From Bufo bufo (lineage: Eukaryota > Chordata > Amphibia > Anura > Bufonidae): DNA of 64,000 bases. This document shows positions 34,140 through 44,620 of the stretch, one piece after another. The number at the start of each line of letters is the position of its first letter. Position 1 is the first letter of the stretch. The stretch covers positions 301,113,122 to 301,177,121 of the forward strand of contig NC_053390.1 of the NCBI RefSeq assembly GCF_905171765.1, given 5' to 3'. The translations under genes and the position numbers were made by a program. The notes under the pieces were generated by a model. That model saw nothing but the letters and a program-made list of their open reading frames with translations, was not told the origin of the DNA and did not search any database.

Positions 34140-34460
34140 CATTCCAATAACAGGGCATCTTAAGAGTCCTGTATTGTCATTTATCGTCACTACCTCCCCG
34201 AGTCGTGTGTGGGTAATTGCCTCGCGCCCCCTCCTTTCCTTCAATTCTTCCATTTTAATAGTTTCTCCCACTTTCTGCTTGATCACAATAAATTTTCATC
34301 CATTGATCTCTCTTGGATGTGGTCTCTCTTTCTCACGCTCCCCCTCTGGCGTGGAACCCTGATTCACCTCTAACCGTGGTCAACATGGTAGGCGCAGAAA
34401 AGAACATCGAAAGTTGATAGAGCAGATATCTAATTGGATCGTGAACATCACGGGGACGTG
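34140..34460 (-). pseudogene. 18S rRNA-derived segment B (antisense)
   Basis: A second, longer copy: attccaataacagggcatct, agagtcctgtattgtcattt, cgtcactacctccccgag and gtgggtaatt. After a roughly 70-bp foreign stretch (34234-34306) it goes on with ttggatgtggtctctctttc, gtggaaccctgattcacc, gtcaacatggtaggcgc, catcgaaagttgatagagc and atcacggggacgtgcg. Order and orientation agree with 18S antisense. It ends abruptly at 34463, where hAT transposase sequence begins. Confidence 0.82.
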
Positions 34461-34463
34461 CGA

Positions 34464-35086
34464 CATGGTGGGGCAGTATGTTTGCACACGCCTACACAAA
34501 CTGACTAATGGGTCTGCCCTCTGCAACTTCTGGATCTCCAAATTGAGCTTGCCCTTTACTCCTTGGAGGTGCTGGCCTGCCCTGCAGCCAGTGTATTGTC
34601 TGAACGTGTGTTTAGCACGACTGGAGAGGGTTATCACAGGTTATATTTCCTAATGTTTTGGGTTGTACCCTAATTTAAAAAAATAGAAATAAATTTAAAA
34701 CCAAAAAAGCAGTGTAGGCTACCTCCTCCTCCTCCTCCACTGCCTCCTCAACCTCCTACTCCATATGGACCTCATCCTTCTAGATCAAGATTATTATTAT
34801 TTTTTTACGTATTTTATGTTATTTAAAGTCATTTCCCTATCCACATTTGTTTCCAGAGCACTTGCCATGCTCTTAACCCCATTTTGATGCCATTTGCAAC
34901 CCTCTAGCCCTTTCCATGACATTTTTACAGCTATTTTAGTGCTCAAAAGTTCAGGTCCCCATTGACTTCGATGGGGTTCAGGTTCGGGGTCAAGTTCGGG
35001 TCAAGTTTGGGTCCCGAACTCAAAATTTTTTGTGAAGTTCGGCCGAACCCGTTGAACCTGAACATACAAGTGTCATCTCAACTCTA
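34464..35086 (+). pseudogene. hAT-A-type transposase tail and right terminus
   Basis: The start reads MVGQYVCTRLHKLTNGSALC then NFWISKLSL. A deletion and frameshift precede an EVLACPAASVLSERVFST-like block in another frame near 34560-34620. The following cctcctcctc tract and tttccatgacatttttacag match the 3' region after 18005. The right end carries gttcgggtc repeats and finishes with catctcaactcta at 35086, the inverted form of the hAT-B end. The flanking 8 bases are tccattat, and the matching left flank was not found. Confidence 0.72.
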
Positions 35087-35099
35087 TCCATTATGCTTT

Positions 35100-35640
35100 C
35101 TTTGGTGAAAATGTATATTTCTACCTATTTTTCTTTGTGAAAATTTTTGGGTGATTGTACACCTCCTTTGCGGTATGGGCCGAATTATGTAGTGGTGAAA
35201 TTCATTATGTGACACTAGCTCTTATTCGAAAAAAGTATGGGTGTTTGTACACCTCTTTTTGCGGTATGGAACGACTCAGTGGTGATATTCTTTATGTGAC
35301 ATTGGCTCTTTTTTGGAAAATGGATGGGTGATTGTACACCTCCTTTTGCAGTATGACAGAACTAACTTTGTGGTGGAATATTATTTATATGACACTTGCT
35401 TTTTTTGGAAATGTATGCGTGACTGTACAACTCCTTTTGTGGTGAAATTCTATATGTAACAGTTTTTTATTTTTAAATTTATGGGTGATTGTACACCTCC
35501 TTTGCGGTATGGGCCAAATTACGTAGTGGTGAAATGTGTTATGTGAAACGTGCATTTTTGGGGAAAATTAATGGGTGACTGTACACCTCCTTTTACTGTA
35601 TGGCTGAATTATGCAGTGTTGAAATGTTACATTTCAAAGC
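35100..35640. repeat. Degenerate 95-125-bp tandem repeat x 5
   Basis: Units contain gggtgattgtacacctcctt, gcggtatggnngaattatg and tggtgaaattcnttatgtga. This type of leader array resembles those before other hAT transposases in the window and precedes hAT-C coding sequence in the same orientation. Confidence 0.8.
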
Positions 35641-35664
35641 AAACTCCACTGCTCTGTATCTCTT

Positions 35665-36554
35665 GTGAAGTCAATGTCTCCAACTATGCCCCTCTCGCGA
35701 TTTACACCAAACACATTATTTTCATGTAGAGATCCAAGAATTATGTTGGAGGCATCATGTAGTGTACGCAAAGCCATGTGCAACCCGTCTCAACATTCTC
35801 ACGCTGTTCTGCGCCCTGTTTGCCTGGGCGAATGGAGTCACACAGAGGAGGAACTGCTCCGTGTCCTTGAGCAAGAAATCGAAATCTGGCTTTCTCTGCG
35901 AGAACTAAAAATCGGAACCATGGTGACCGACAACGAGAAGAACATGGTGTCGGCGCTGCATCAAGGAGGGCTGAGCCATGCTCCCTGCATGGCACACGTG
36001 TTTAATCTGGTTGTTAAATGGTTCCTGAAGTCTTCCACCCATCTTCAAGACATCCTAAAAATGGCCAGGAAACATTGCATGCACTTCAGCAACTCGTACA
36101 CCGCAAAGCGCACCCTCCTTGAATTGCAGCGGCAGAACGGCAACCCCCAACATAGGCTGATATGCAACATTTCCACTCGTTGGAATTCCACCCCCATATG
36201 TGGGACCGACTGTACGAACAGAGAAAGGCCATAAACGATGTCTTGATAAACCAAATGGACAGGAGTACTCCCCTATGTAACTTCGATGTCAGCCAGTGGC
36301 AGCTTATGCATGACATCTGCTGTTTGCTCAGGCCCTTTGAGGAGGCCACGTTATTTGTCAGTCGCCAGGACTACGGGATGAACGATGTCATTCCACTGCT
36401 TCATGTTCTGGAACAAATACTGGTAAATCTAGCTGGTCAGGGGACTGGAGATGTGACGCCTAGAAATATGGCGGTAAAGTTTGATAAGTTTGTCTGTCAG
36501 TATATCTGTTTACAGTCAGTGAACGGGAATATCATTTATCGCAAGAATATGTAA
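35665..36554 (+). pseudogene. hAT-C transposase, central part
   Basis: Segments are MVTDNEKNMVSALHQGGLSH (second Asp region), CMAHVFNLVVKWFLK, RLICNISTRWNSTP, then a frame change near 36190 to HMWDRLYEQRKAINDVLINQ and CCLLRPFEEATLFVSRQDYG. This is the core between the catalytic Asp motifs and the insertion domain of a hAT transposase. The C-terminal dimerisation domain is absent; downstream sequence is the CENPL pseudogene. N-terminal BED sequence was not found. Confidence 0.85.
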
Positions 36555-36913
36555 ACACCAACCGATGGGGTGTTAACCGCCAGAAGTAGGTCATCGGCAA
36601 GAAGGAGCAGTCATTTTCACAGCTCGAGGTATCCTGTCGGAAGCTTGACCTCTGCATTGCGAAGCTTGTCTAAAATAAAAAATCCCGCAGTGCACCCCCT
36701 TGGAGGAAACTCGTGATCCGGCACAGGTTGCTTAGCTCCTTTAAAAACAATGGACTCTGTACAGCATGACACTGATGTATAATTTCTCATACACCAGACT
36801 GAAAGAGTATTCCAAGCACCTGTCTGCCCACATAGCTGCCGAGAAGCAGAAGGGTCTTGCCATTGAAGTGGGCTCAAAGCTGAACCTAAAAGCCACATTT
36901 TCCTATTTACCTG

Positions 36914-37842
36914 TGTAACGGGGTTTTGGTGGCGCCCCCTAGTGTCTATGGGGTCCCTAACCCTAGTTAACTCACTATGCCTGACAGGCGGATCCTGAGC
37001 CTCCGCTATCTGGGAGTTGGGGTACATGTCTGCGGCAGTGCCTCCACCCAGTGGAGCATCCGGGGTAGGGATGTGGGGTCCCACTGGGAACATACTTGGT
37101 GCAAATGAGACTGACACAGCCTAACTGGAATTAACTTTATATAGTGCGTAACAAAATGAACCAACATACATAGGAAAATACAATAGCGTAACACAAATAA
37201 CAGGGTAATGTGGATTCTTCCTCACCCACCCACTAGCACACCTGCGTCCCACCCCCTATCTTCGCCCTAATGGCCGTTGGTGCACATAGGAGAGTTGGGG
37301 CCCTTATAAGCTCTTGCTCCGCAGGGTCACTGAAGCAGCCTGAGCTGTGTAATGTCTGTCACTGGACCTCAGAGTCTTTATTGTGGTGAGGAGACAGGTG
37401 CCCTGTGGTGATACAGGGAGAGGTTTGACTTACCCTCACAACACCATTTACCAGGCCAGTCCGCAGCAATCTCCTTTCACTGGATTCACCAGACGTCTGG
37501 ACTCAGTGCTTGTCTTTGCCAGCGGTCCCTCTCTCAGCAGGTGTGATCTTGGGTGAAGTAAGTTCTCTTGTTCAAGTTCTATCTCTGTGCTGCAGTCTCT
37601 CAATGCCAGACCCATGTCCTCTCTCTGGCTGAGCAAATCGTAGCTTCCAGAAACTTTTTCCAGGACCTTCCTCTTTAGAGCTGTGCAGCCCACGTCGTTT
37701 TAGGACCTGCGATGATGTCACTAACCATGTGACTCCTTTCAGCCAGTCATGTGATAAATGCTCAATGTCTTATTAACAGCATACTGAGTCCATCTACTGG
37801 GCATTTCAGATAACGCAGCCGGTGTAACTTTACAGGGTTACA
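36914..37842 (-). repeat. 3' LTR of the PNMA-type gypsy
   Basis: 929 bp, starting tgtaacggggttttggtggc on the plus strand and ending acagggttaca. It carries the same TATA-like sequence (minus strand TATATAAAG at 37143-37135) and the same short reading frame as the 5' LTR. Confidence 0.96.
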
Positions 37843-37860
37843 TGCTCCCCCTTGAAAAAT
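37843..37860 (-). promoter_or_regulatory. Polypurine tract of the PNMA-type gypsy
   Basis: On the minus strand ttcaagggggagca directly precedes the 3' LTR. A purine-rich run at this place primes plus-strand DNA synthesis in LTR elements. Confidence 0.75.
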
Positions 37861-37973
37861 ACTTGCCTTCCACTGGCAAGTCCGAACCAGGGGGCTTAAC
37901 AAAAATTCAACAGAAAAATGTTTAGCATACATACAGTACAGTTGGCACAGTAATATCCTAGCTAGCTATTTAT

Positions 37974-40900
37974 TTAGGGTAAAGAGTCACTAACATTTAC
38001 CACTTCAGCTAGTGCATGTAGGAAAGTGGCCATTTTAGATGCTGCTTGTGTCAGCGGGGCATAACTGGGCTCTCCTATATTATCATAAACTAAGGCCCTA
38101 GGGGGTTGCCGCACTCTGGTACTGTGTCTCAGTTCTCGCTGTGGGAGAGGATCTTGGGACATCAACTGTGGGACTTCGACTCCTGCCTTCGAAGTAGAGT
38201 CTCTAAGGGAAGTTCCAGGCACAAAACATGGACTTTCTGGATTCAACCTTGGAGAACTTTGTGACCCAGAAGAGGTTCCGGGACTTTGTGGAACCACCGG
38301 AGTTAAAGGAGGCAATTGCTGTGTTTCTTCTGCGGGTGATGACCACCACTGATCCTCTGCAGTGGGAGTTCCCGGGGTCTCCTCTGCCCCATTTCCAGGA
38401 CTCTCTGCTGGGTTTTCCTCCAGTTCTTCACTACTCTCTTCCTCTTCATCAGCATACACAACTGGAAGCAGATGGTTTCTATGCCAAGCCTTTATTCGGC
38501 CCTCCGGGCCCCTAATGTTGTACACTGGCAGTCCTTCCAGTTTGGACACAACCTCAAACAGGGTATCTTTCCATCTGTCAGCCAGTTTGTGTTTTCCAGG
38601 CACACCTAGATTCCGGAGAAGAACTTTATCCCCTGCTTGAATCTCCCGATATCTCACCTTAGAATCATACCTTCTTTTGTTCCGTTCTTCCATTTTTGCT
38701 GCAGCTTGGGTGGCCAACTCATAGGCCCGATGAAGGTTTTGTTTGAGGTTCCTCACATATTGAAAATGTGAAGTTGAATCTGTTCCATCAGGAGACACTC
38801 CCAAACGGACATCTATCGGTAATCGAGCTTCTCTTCCGAACATTAGGAAATAGGGTGAGAACCCTGTAGATTCATGCCTTGTACAGTTGTATGCGTGGAC
38901 CATGGCTTCCACATGTTTACTCCAAGACCGCTTCTCGACTTGCTTGAGAGTCCCTAGCATATCTAGGAGGGTCCTATTGAACCGTTCTGGCTGTGCATCA
39001 CCCTCCGGATGATAAGGTGTGGTTCTGGACTTCTGCACCTGCAACATGTCCAACAGCTCCTTGATCAACTTACTCTCAAAGTCTCTACCTTGATCAGAGT
39101 GTATCCGATTGGGTAGTCCATAGTGAATAAAATACTTCTGCCAAAGGACTTTGGCTACAGTCACAGCTTTTTGATCTTTAGTGGGGAAGGCTTGAGCATA
39201 TCTGGTGAAATGGTCCGTTACCACCAGCACATTTCCAATTCCCGCTGTATCGCTCTCAATGCCGAGATAGTCCATGCACACAAGATCCATGGGTCCCGTA
39301 CTTTTCAGATGACCCATAGGGGCAGCTCTCACAGGCAGGGTCTTCCTCTGGATACACCTCCTGCATGTCTTTACATGTTGCTCGACATGTTCCCTCATGC
39401 GAGGCCAATAGAACCGATCTTGTACTAGGCCATAGGTCTTGTCCACCCCGAGATGCCCATGTTGATCGTGGAGAGCTCTCAGGACCATGCCACGGTATCT
39501 GTGGGGTAGTACCAATTGTTTTCTGTCAGGGTGATCATGATACTTCACGACCCTATAGAGTACTCCATCTTCAAGATGTAGTCGGCTCCATTCTCTTCGG
39601 TATAATTCTCTTTGACTCACAGGTAGAGAAGTCAGCAATTTAGGATTCTTAGTCTTTATTGCTCTGATAACTATCCCAATATACCAGTCCTGCGCTTGAG
39701 CCTTCTTCTTGTCTTCTGTGGTTATACTGGACCACTGTTGAAGCATGACTGGAGCATGGAACACCTCAGGCACGGCTTCTGGAGAGTGGCTAATGGAGTC
39801 TATCCCCCTTAGCTCGGCAAACTCTTCTTGACTCTCGGCCACCACATACATCTGACAAAAGGCTCCTACCCCCGGCCCAGGGATCTCTTCCCACTCCTCT
39901 TCTTCTTGGTGAGGAGGGAGTCTAGGTCTGCGGGACAGGGCATCTGCGCTGACATTCTTGGGCCCAGGCTTGTACTTCAGGCTGAAACTGTAGCTTGATA
40001 AGGCAGCCAACCACCTATGTCCTGTGGCATCCAGCTTAGCTGTAGTCTGAATGTAGGTAAGTGGATTGTTGTCAGTCCTTACTTCGAATGTTGCTCCATA
40101 CAAATAGTCATGTAGCTTATCCACGATGGCCCACTTGAGTGCCAGAAATTCCAATTTATGGACTGGATAGTTCTTCTCTGCACCTGTAAGGCTTCTACTT
40201 ATGTAAGCCACCGGCCTCAATCCTTCTGGATAACTTTGGTGCAGTACACCCCCTAGACCTTCCATACTGGCATCCACATGGAGGATATATGGTTTCTCAG
40301 GGTCTGCATAGGCTAAAACAGGAGCTTCTGTAAGTCTCTTCTTCAATGTCAGAAAGGCATCTTCACATCCTGAAGTCCATTTCTCTCCAAAGGGGTCTTT
40401 AGGAGATGGTGCCTTAGCACCCGTTACGTCAGAGGTAATCTTCAGTAGGTCATGTAACTCTCGAGCAATCTTTGAGTAGTCTTTCACAAACCTTCGGTAG
40501 TAACCACAGAATCCGAGAAAGGACCGCAACTCACTGATGTTATCTGGTCTTGGCCAATTCAACACTGCTTCAATTTTAGCAGGATCTGTGGCTACTCCTT
40601 CAGCGGAGACTATATGCCCCACATAAGTGACAGAGTTCTGGGCAAATCGGCATTTGTCCACTGATAGCTTCAGGCCTTCAGCTTGAAGTCGATCCAACAC
40701 CTTTAGCAATCTTTGTTCATGCTCCTCTGGTGTCTTCCCGAAAACAATTAGGTCATCTAGATACACTAGACACTCTTTGGGATTCATATCCCCCACAGTT
40801 TTCTCCATCAGCCTCTGAAAAGTAGCAGGAGCTCCTGTGACTCCCTGTGGCATTCTGGTAAACTGGAAAAACCCCAAAGGGCAGATGAAAGCTGTCTTTT

Positions 40901-43895
40901 CCTGATCCTCCTTCTTCATGGGTACCTGATAATATCCAGACCTCAAGTCAAGCACACTGAACCACTGGCTGCCAGATAGGGCGTTCAGAAGATCCTCTAT
41001 CCGGGGCAAAGTGTACTGATCTGGCACAGTCCTCTTGTTCAAAGTACGGTAGTCCACACATAGCCGAACTGAACCATTCTTTTTTCTCACTACCACAATA
41101 GGTGAGGCATAGGGGCTCCGAGACTCTGTGATGATGCCTGCTCCTTCCATCTGCTGGAGTATGTCCCGGACATCTTCCACATCTCGAGGGGGTATTCTTC
41201 TTGACCTTTCTCTGAAAGGAGTAGAATCAGCAAGTCTTATAGTATGGGTGGCACTCTTAGAACACCCCACGTCCATCTCTGCTCTGGAAAACACTCCCTC
41301 TCGGGTGACCAGTTTTGAACGAAGGCTGTCTTTCCACTCCTGTGGTAGAGGAGAATCTTCTAGATCAAAATCTAAAGGTGCTTTCACATGATCCTTCTGT
41401 TCTGCACTCACAGACATGATGGACGAAACTTGATCCAAAAGGTGTATCACACCAATCTTCTGATGACGATCAATCCGGATTTCCGTGGGGGTTAAATTCT
41501 GTACCATCACAGGAAAGCTCCGACACCACCTTTTCCGCCAATCTTTTACCTCAGGTATGAGAGTCCACCCTTTCTTCTGATCCTCTTCAGGCAGAGACTC
41601 TATAAGGTATTGTCCAGTTCCTCCCAACATTTCATGGTGCATTGAGGCTATGGCTCGTAAGGTTTTGGTCTCACCAGGCTTCACAAATGCAGGTTCTGTT
41701 CCTGAATAGTGGCACGACCCTGGTTTTGTTTCAAGGGCTAGTCGTCTACACTCTTTCCCTAGGACAGGGCTGACCTCCATCAGTCGGTCTAAGGAGACAT
41801 CTCCCACTTCTGTCAGATAGGCCTTGAATACATCCTGTACCATCTTTGCATTAGTGCCCAATATTATTGGGGCACACACTTTCCTGGCTGCAGGGCATAT
41901 TAAAGCTTCCAGCTCCATAGGACATATTATCCCAGTGTTTAACTGGGGAATAGTTATGGTCACTTTTATGCATCCTTCCACAGGTTGAGCTTGAGAACCA
42001 ACGCCCCATAGCTGAAACTCTCCTGCAGGTTCCATAGGAATGTGTTTCAAATGACGTTCATAGAAGTCCCGGTAGATAATGGTGACTTGAGAACCTGTAT
42101 CTAGCAATGCTGAAGCCTGAATTCCTTCTACTTGCACGTGTATCAAAGATTTAGGCCCAATCTTGGCTCCTACAGATAACCCATATGTAGGCCGGGTCTT
42201 CCTTCGCTTGTAAGACCTGGTCATTTGAGTCTCCTCAAGCTCGGTTGTCAGCACCTCCACATCCACCTCCATGGAGTTCGCAGGGCACTCCCGCTGAAAA
42301 TGCCCTGACTTTCCACATTTAAAGCAATCCCCTTGGCGGGGTGAATCCTCAGGAAACAGTTTTTTCTGAGTCTTCCTGTGTTGCCCCCCACTTCCAGGGG
42401 GAGGATCTGCTCTCTCTGGTGGTGACTTGCATAAGAACTCCAATTCAGCCACCTTCTTCCTAAGAGCTGACAGTTCTGTATCCTCTTTCTCCTTCTGTAG
42501 GGGTGGACACATCTGGTCTTCCAATCTCCTGGCTGTATTTATTAAGGTGGAATAAGGCAGGACTTTATCATCCAACTTGGCTCTCAGCAGAATCATAATT
42601 GGATTATTGATTAAGCCACCTCTCTGAATTTGCTTAGATAGCCGAGCATCCAACTCAGAGGCAGGAACTGCTCCTTTATGGAATAACTTTCCAAGCGATA
42701 GCTGTAACCGGTTGATATAGTCAGTGGCTTTTTCATGCTCCTTCTGCTTAGTGGCTAGGAACTTAACCAGCAGATCATCCAAATCTTCTGATTTCCCATA
42801 AGCATCCTGCAAAACTTGTAGATAGTCGTGCACAGTAGCTTGCCCATTTACTCCCTTGTACAGTCTTATCATGTCTGTAGCGGGAAAACGAAGACTCTCC
42901 ACCAACCGCTGTTTCTTTATGGTATCCGTACAAGACCATTCCTCCAACAACTGCATAGCATTATCCTTCCAGACCTCAAAAGGCTCTTCTCCTGAAGGAA
43001 CAGGCTGATTCCCAGAAAACACCTTTAGTTTGCGGTAACTATGGGTGTGGTTTGCCGTCACTATGGCTTCTGAGAGTTTCTGGAGTATGTCCGATACATC
43101 ACTACCTCCTGTAGGCGGGGTGCGGACTTCAGGGTTGTCTGGTTTCAGTAATGCTGTAGATGGATGAAATTCTGCTTTAGGAGTAATCATCCCCCGTTCT
43201 CTAGGAGGATGAGCAGCTTGTTTAGTAATGGCTCCGGCCTTTCTGGAGATGGGAGTCAGGAGCTTAGAATAATTTTCTGTGACATAATCTCTCTGTTCTA
43301 ATTTAAAGGGTTGTTGCAGCGAGACCCTTTCTTTCTTCTCAAGTAGAGCGTACACTAAAGAGCATCCTTCATCCGGGGCTCCATATAAATGAATGTTGGT
43401 AGGCATCTCATGGTCTCCCAAGTCCGTATGACAATATATTAACATGTAAGTTTGGCCTTCAGAATCCTGCAGGATATCCCTGACGGTCGCCATTTCTATT
43501 CCCAATCGAAGTTCTATACACAAGATGACGTGATTCATCTCCCAGCAGGATGGGACTCTGCATAACATCACAGCTTGCTGCAATGGTACATTTCTTTGCT
43601 GGGCCCACTCTTTTGCAAAGGAGGGAGTGGCCTGAGGATTTAATCTATTCTCACTGGTTGTACCCCAATTGATCTCAGCAGTGCCTCCATATGTAACGGG
43701 GTTTTGGTGGCGCCCCCTAGTGTCTATGGGGTCCCTAACCCTAGTTAACTCACTATGCCTGACAGGCGGATCCTGAGCCTCCGCTATCTGGGAGTTGGGG
43801 TACATGTCTGCGGCAGTGCCTCCACCCAGTGGAGCATCCGGGGTAGGGATGTGGGGTCCCACTGGGAACATACTTGGTGCAAATGAGACTGACAC
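37974..43895 (-). CDS. Gag-Pol polyprotein, intact 1,973 codons, PNMA-type Gag
   Basis: Domain order in one frame: an N-terminal region like the PNMA RRM-like fold (about 90-190, FAKEWAQQRNVPLQQAVMLC), capsid (about 288-460, KLKVFSGNQPVPSGEEPFEV, QRLVESLRFPA), CCHC knuckle CFKCGKSGHFQREC (524-537), protease LLDTGSQ (about 599), RT with LVYLDD (1045-1048), RNase H (HVDAS about 1208, RTDNN), integrase zinc finger HxxxH/CRRC (about 1476-1514), DDE Asp 1542, Asp 1601 and Glu 1637 with D-58-D-35-E spacing, and a GPY/F-like end. No stop or frameshift; gag and pol are not separated. The first 68 codons lie in the LTR, so the true start is uncertain: ATG at 43895, 43871 or 43805. PNMA genes are known to derive from this type of gypsy gag. 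Confidence 0.95.
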   Translation of the reverse strand: MSVSFAPSMFPVGPHIPTPDAPLGGGTAADMYPNSQIAEAQDPPVRHSELTRVRDPIDTRGRHQNPVTYGGTAEINWGTTSENRLNPQATPSFAKEWAQQRNVPLQQAVMLCRVPSCWEMNHVILCIELRLGIEMATVRDILQDSEGQTYMLIYCHTDLGDHEMPTNIHLYGAPDEGCSLVYALLEKKERVSLQQPFKLEQRDYVTENYSKLLTPISRKAGAITKQAAHPPRERGMITPKAEFHPSTALLKPDNPEVRTPPTGGSDVSDILQKLSEAIVTANHTHSYRKLKVFSGNQPVPSGEEPFEVWKDNAMQLLEEWSCTDTIKKQRLVESLRFPATDMIRLYKGVNGQATVHDYLQVLQDAYGKSEDLDDLLVKFLATKQKEHEKATDYINRLQLSLGKLFHKGAVPASELDARLSKQIQRGGLINNPIMILLRAKLDDKVLPYSTLINTARRLEDQMCPPLQKEKEDTELSALRKKVAELEFLCKSPPERADPPPGSGGQHRKTQKKLFPEDSPRQGDCFKCGKSGHFQRECPANSMEVDVEVLTTELEETQMTRSYKRRKTRPTYGLSVGAKIGPKSLIHVQVEGIQASALLDTGSQVTIIYRDFYERHLKHIPMEPAGEFQLWGVGSQAQPVEGCIKVTITIPQLNTGIICPMELEALICPAARKVCAPIILGTNAKMVQDVFKAYLTEVGDVSLDRLMEVSPVLGKECRRLALETKPGSCHYSGTEPAFVKPGETKTLRAIASMHHEMLGGTGQYLIESLPEEDQKKGWTLIPEVKDWRKRWCRSFPVMVQNLTPTEIRIDRHQKIGVIHLLDQVSSIMSVSAEQKDHVKAPLDFDLEDSPLPQEWKDSLRSKLVTREGVFSRAEMDVGCSKSATHTIRLADSTPFRERSRRIPPRDVEDVRDILQQMEGAGIITESRSPYASPIVVVRKKNGSVRLCVDYRTLNKRTVPDQYTLPRIEDLLNALSGSQWFSVLDLRSGYYQVPMKKEDQEKTAFICPLGFFQFTRMPQGVTGAPATFQRLMEKTVGDMNPKECLVYLDDLIVFGKTPEEHEQRLLKVLDRLQAEGLKLSVDKCRFAQNSVTYVGHIVSAEGVATDPAKIEAVLNWPRPDNISELRSFLGFCGYYRRFVKDYSKIARELHDLLKITSDVTGAKAPSPKDPFGEKWTSGCEDAFLTLKKRLTEAPVLAYADPEKPYILHVDASMEGLGGVLHQSYPEGLRPVAYISRSLTGAEKNYPVHKLEFLALKWAIVDKLHDYLYGATFEVRTDNNPLTYIQTTAKLDATGHRWLAALSSYSFSLKYKPGPKNVSADALSRRPRLPPHQEEEEWEEIPGPGVGAFCQMYVVAESQEEFAELRGIDSISHSPEAVPEVFHAPVMLQQWSSITTEDKKKAQAQDWYIGIVIRAIKTKNPKLLTSLPVSQRELYRREWSRLHLEDGVLYRVVKYHDHPDRKQLVLPHRYRGMVLRALHDQHGHLGVDKTYGLVQDRFYWPRMREHVEQHVKTCRRCIQRKTLPVRAAPMGHLKSTGPMDLVCMDYLGIESDTAGIGNVLVVTDHFTRYAQAFPTKDQKAVTVAKVLWQKYFIHYGLPNRIHSDQGRDFESKLIKELLDMLQVQKSRTTPYHPEGDAQPERFNRTLLDMLGTLKQVEKRSWSKHVEAMVHAYNCTRHESTGFSPYFLMFGREARLPIDVRLGVSPDGTDSTSHFQYVRNLKQNLHRAYELATQAAAKMEERNKRRYDSKVRYREIQAGDKVLLRNLGVPGKHKLADRWKDTLFEVVSKLEGLPVYNIRGPEGRIKAWHRNHLLPVVYADEEEESSEELEENPAESPGNGAEETPGTPTAEDQWWSSPAEETQQLPPLTPVVPQSPGTSSGSQSSPRLNPESPCFVPGTSLRDSTSKAGVEVPQLMSQDPLPQRELRHSTRVRQPPRALVYDNIGEPSYAPLTQAASKMATFLHALAEVVNVSDSLP
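43674..43689 (-). promoter_or_regulatory. Candidate primer-binding site
   Basis: Two bases after the 5' LTR the minus strand reads TGGAGGCACTGCTGAG. It begins with the TGG expected from a tRNA CCA end, but I cannot assign the tRNA from memory. Confidence 0.45.
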
Positions 43896-44620
43896 AGCCT
43901 AACTGGAATTAACTTTATATAGTGCGTAACAAAATGAACCAACATACATAGGAAAATACAATAGCGTAACACAAATAACAGGGTAATGTGGATTCTTCCT
44001 CACCCACCCACTAGCACACCTGCGTCCCACCCCCTATCTTCGCCCTAATGGCCGTTGGTGCACATAGGAGAGTTGGGGCCCTTATAAGCTCTTGCTCCGC
44101 AGGATCACTGAAGCAGCCTGAGCTGTGTAATGTCTGTCACTGGACCTCAGAGTCTTTATTGTGGTGAGGAGACAGGTGCCCTGTGGTGATACAGGGAGAG
44201 GTTTGACTTACCCTCACAACACCATTTACCAGGCCAGTCCGCAGCAATCTCCTTTCACTGGATTCACCAGACGTCTGGACTCAGTGCTTGTCTTTGCCAG
44301 CGGTCCCTCTCTCAGCAGGTGTGATCTTGGGTGAAGTAAGTTCTCTTGTTCAAGTTCTATCTCTGTGCTGCAGTCTCTCAATGCCAGACCCATGTCCTCT
44401 CTCTGGCTGAGCAAATCGTAGCTTCCAGAAACTTTTTCCAGGACCTTCCTCTTTAGAGCTGTGCAGCCCACGTCGTTTTAGGACCTGCGATGATGTCACT
44501 AACCATGTGACTCCTTTCAGCCAGTCATGTGATAAATGCTCAATGTCTTATTAACAGCATACTGAGTCCATCTACTGGGCATTTCAGATAACGCAGCCGG
44601 TGTAACTTTACAGGGTTACA
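43692..44620 (-). repeat. 5' LTR of the PNMA-type gypsy
   Basis: 929 bp and apparently identical to the 3' LTR except one base. The gag-pol frame is open through its last 204 bases (68 codons, ending exactly at the LTR edge). Confidence 0.96.
43913..43921 (-). promoter_or_regulatory. TATA box in the 5' LTR
   Basis: The minus strand reads TATATAAAG. Transcription would be expected to begin about 25-30 bases on, near 43891-43896, which coincides with the most upstream ATG of the gag-pol frame (43895). Confidence 0.6.

Larger units (their letters stand above)
36914..44620 (-). mobile_element. Young Ty3/gypsy LTR retrotransposon with PNMA-type gag
   Basis: Two 929-bp LTRs (36914-37842 and 43692-44620), beginning TGTAAC and ending TTACA, flank an internal region with one long gag-pol frame. 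The 4-bp target duplication cctg lies at 36910-36913 and 44621-44624. Only one LTR difference was seen by eye (ccgcagggtc against ccgcaggatc), so insertion is very recent. The element lies on the minus strand inside the CENPL pseudogene. It has no env-like frame and no chromodomain. It may still be able to move. Confidence 0.96.

Noticed and set aside
33881..34460. Functional rRNA gene
   Set aside because: Only short 5'-domain pieces of 18S are present, strongly diverged, duplicated and embedded in transposon sequence.
36617..37117. Separate 166-codon minus-strand gene at the 3' LTR
   Set aside because: It is the LTR-borne start of the gag frame running out into the flanking CENPL pseudogene.
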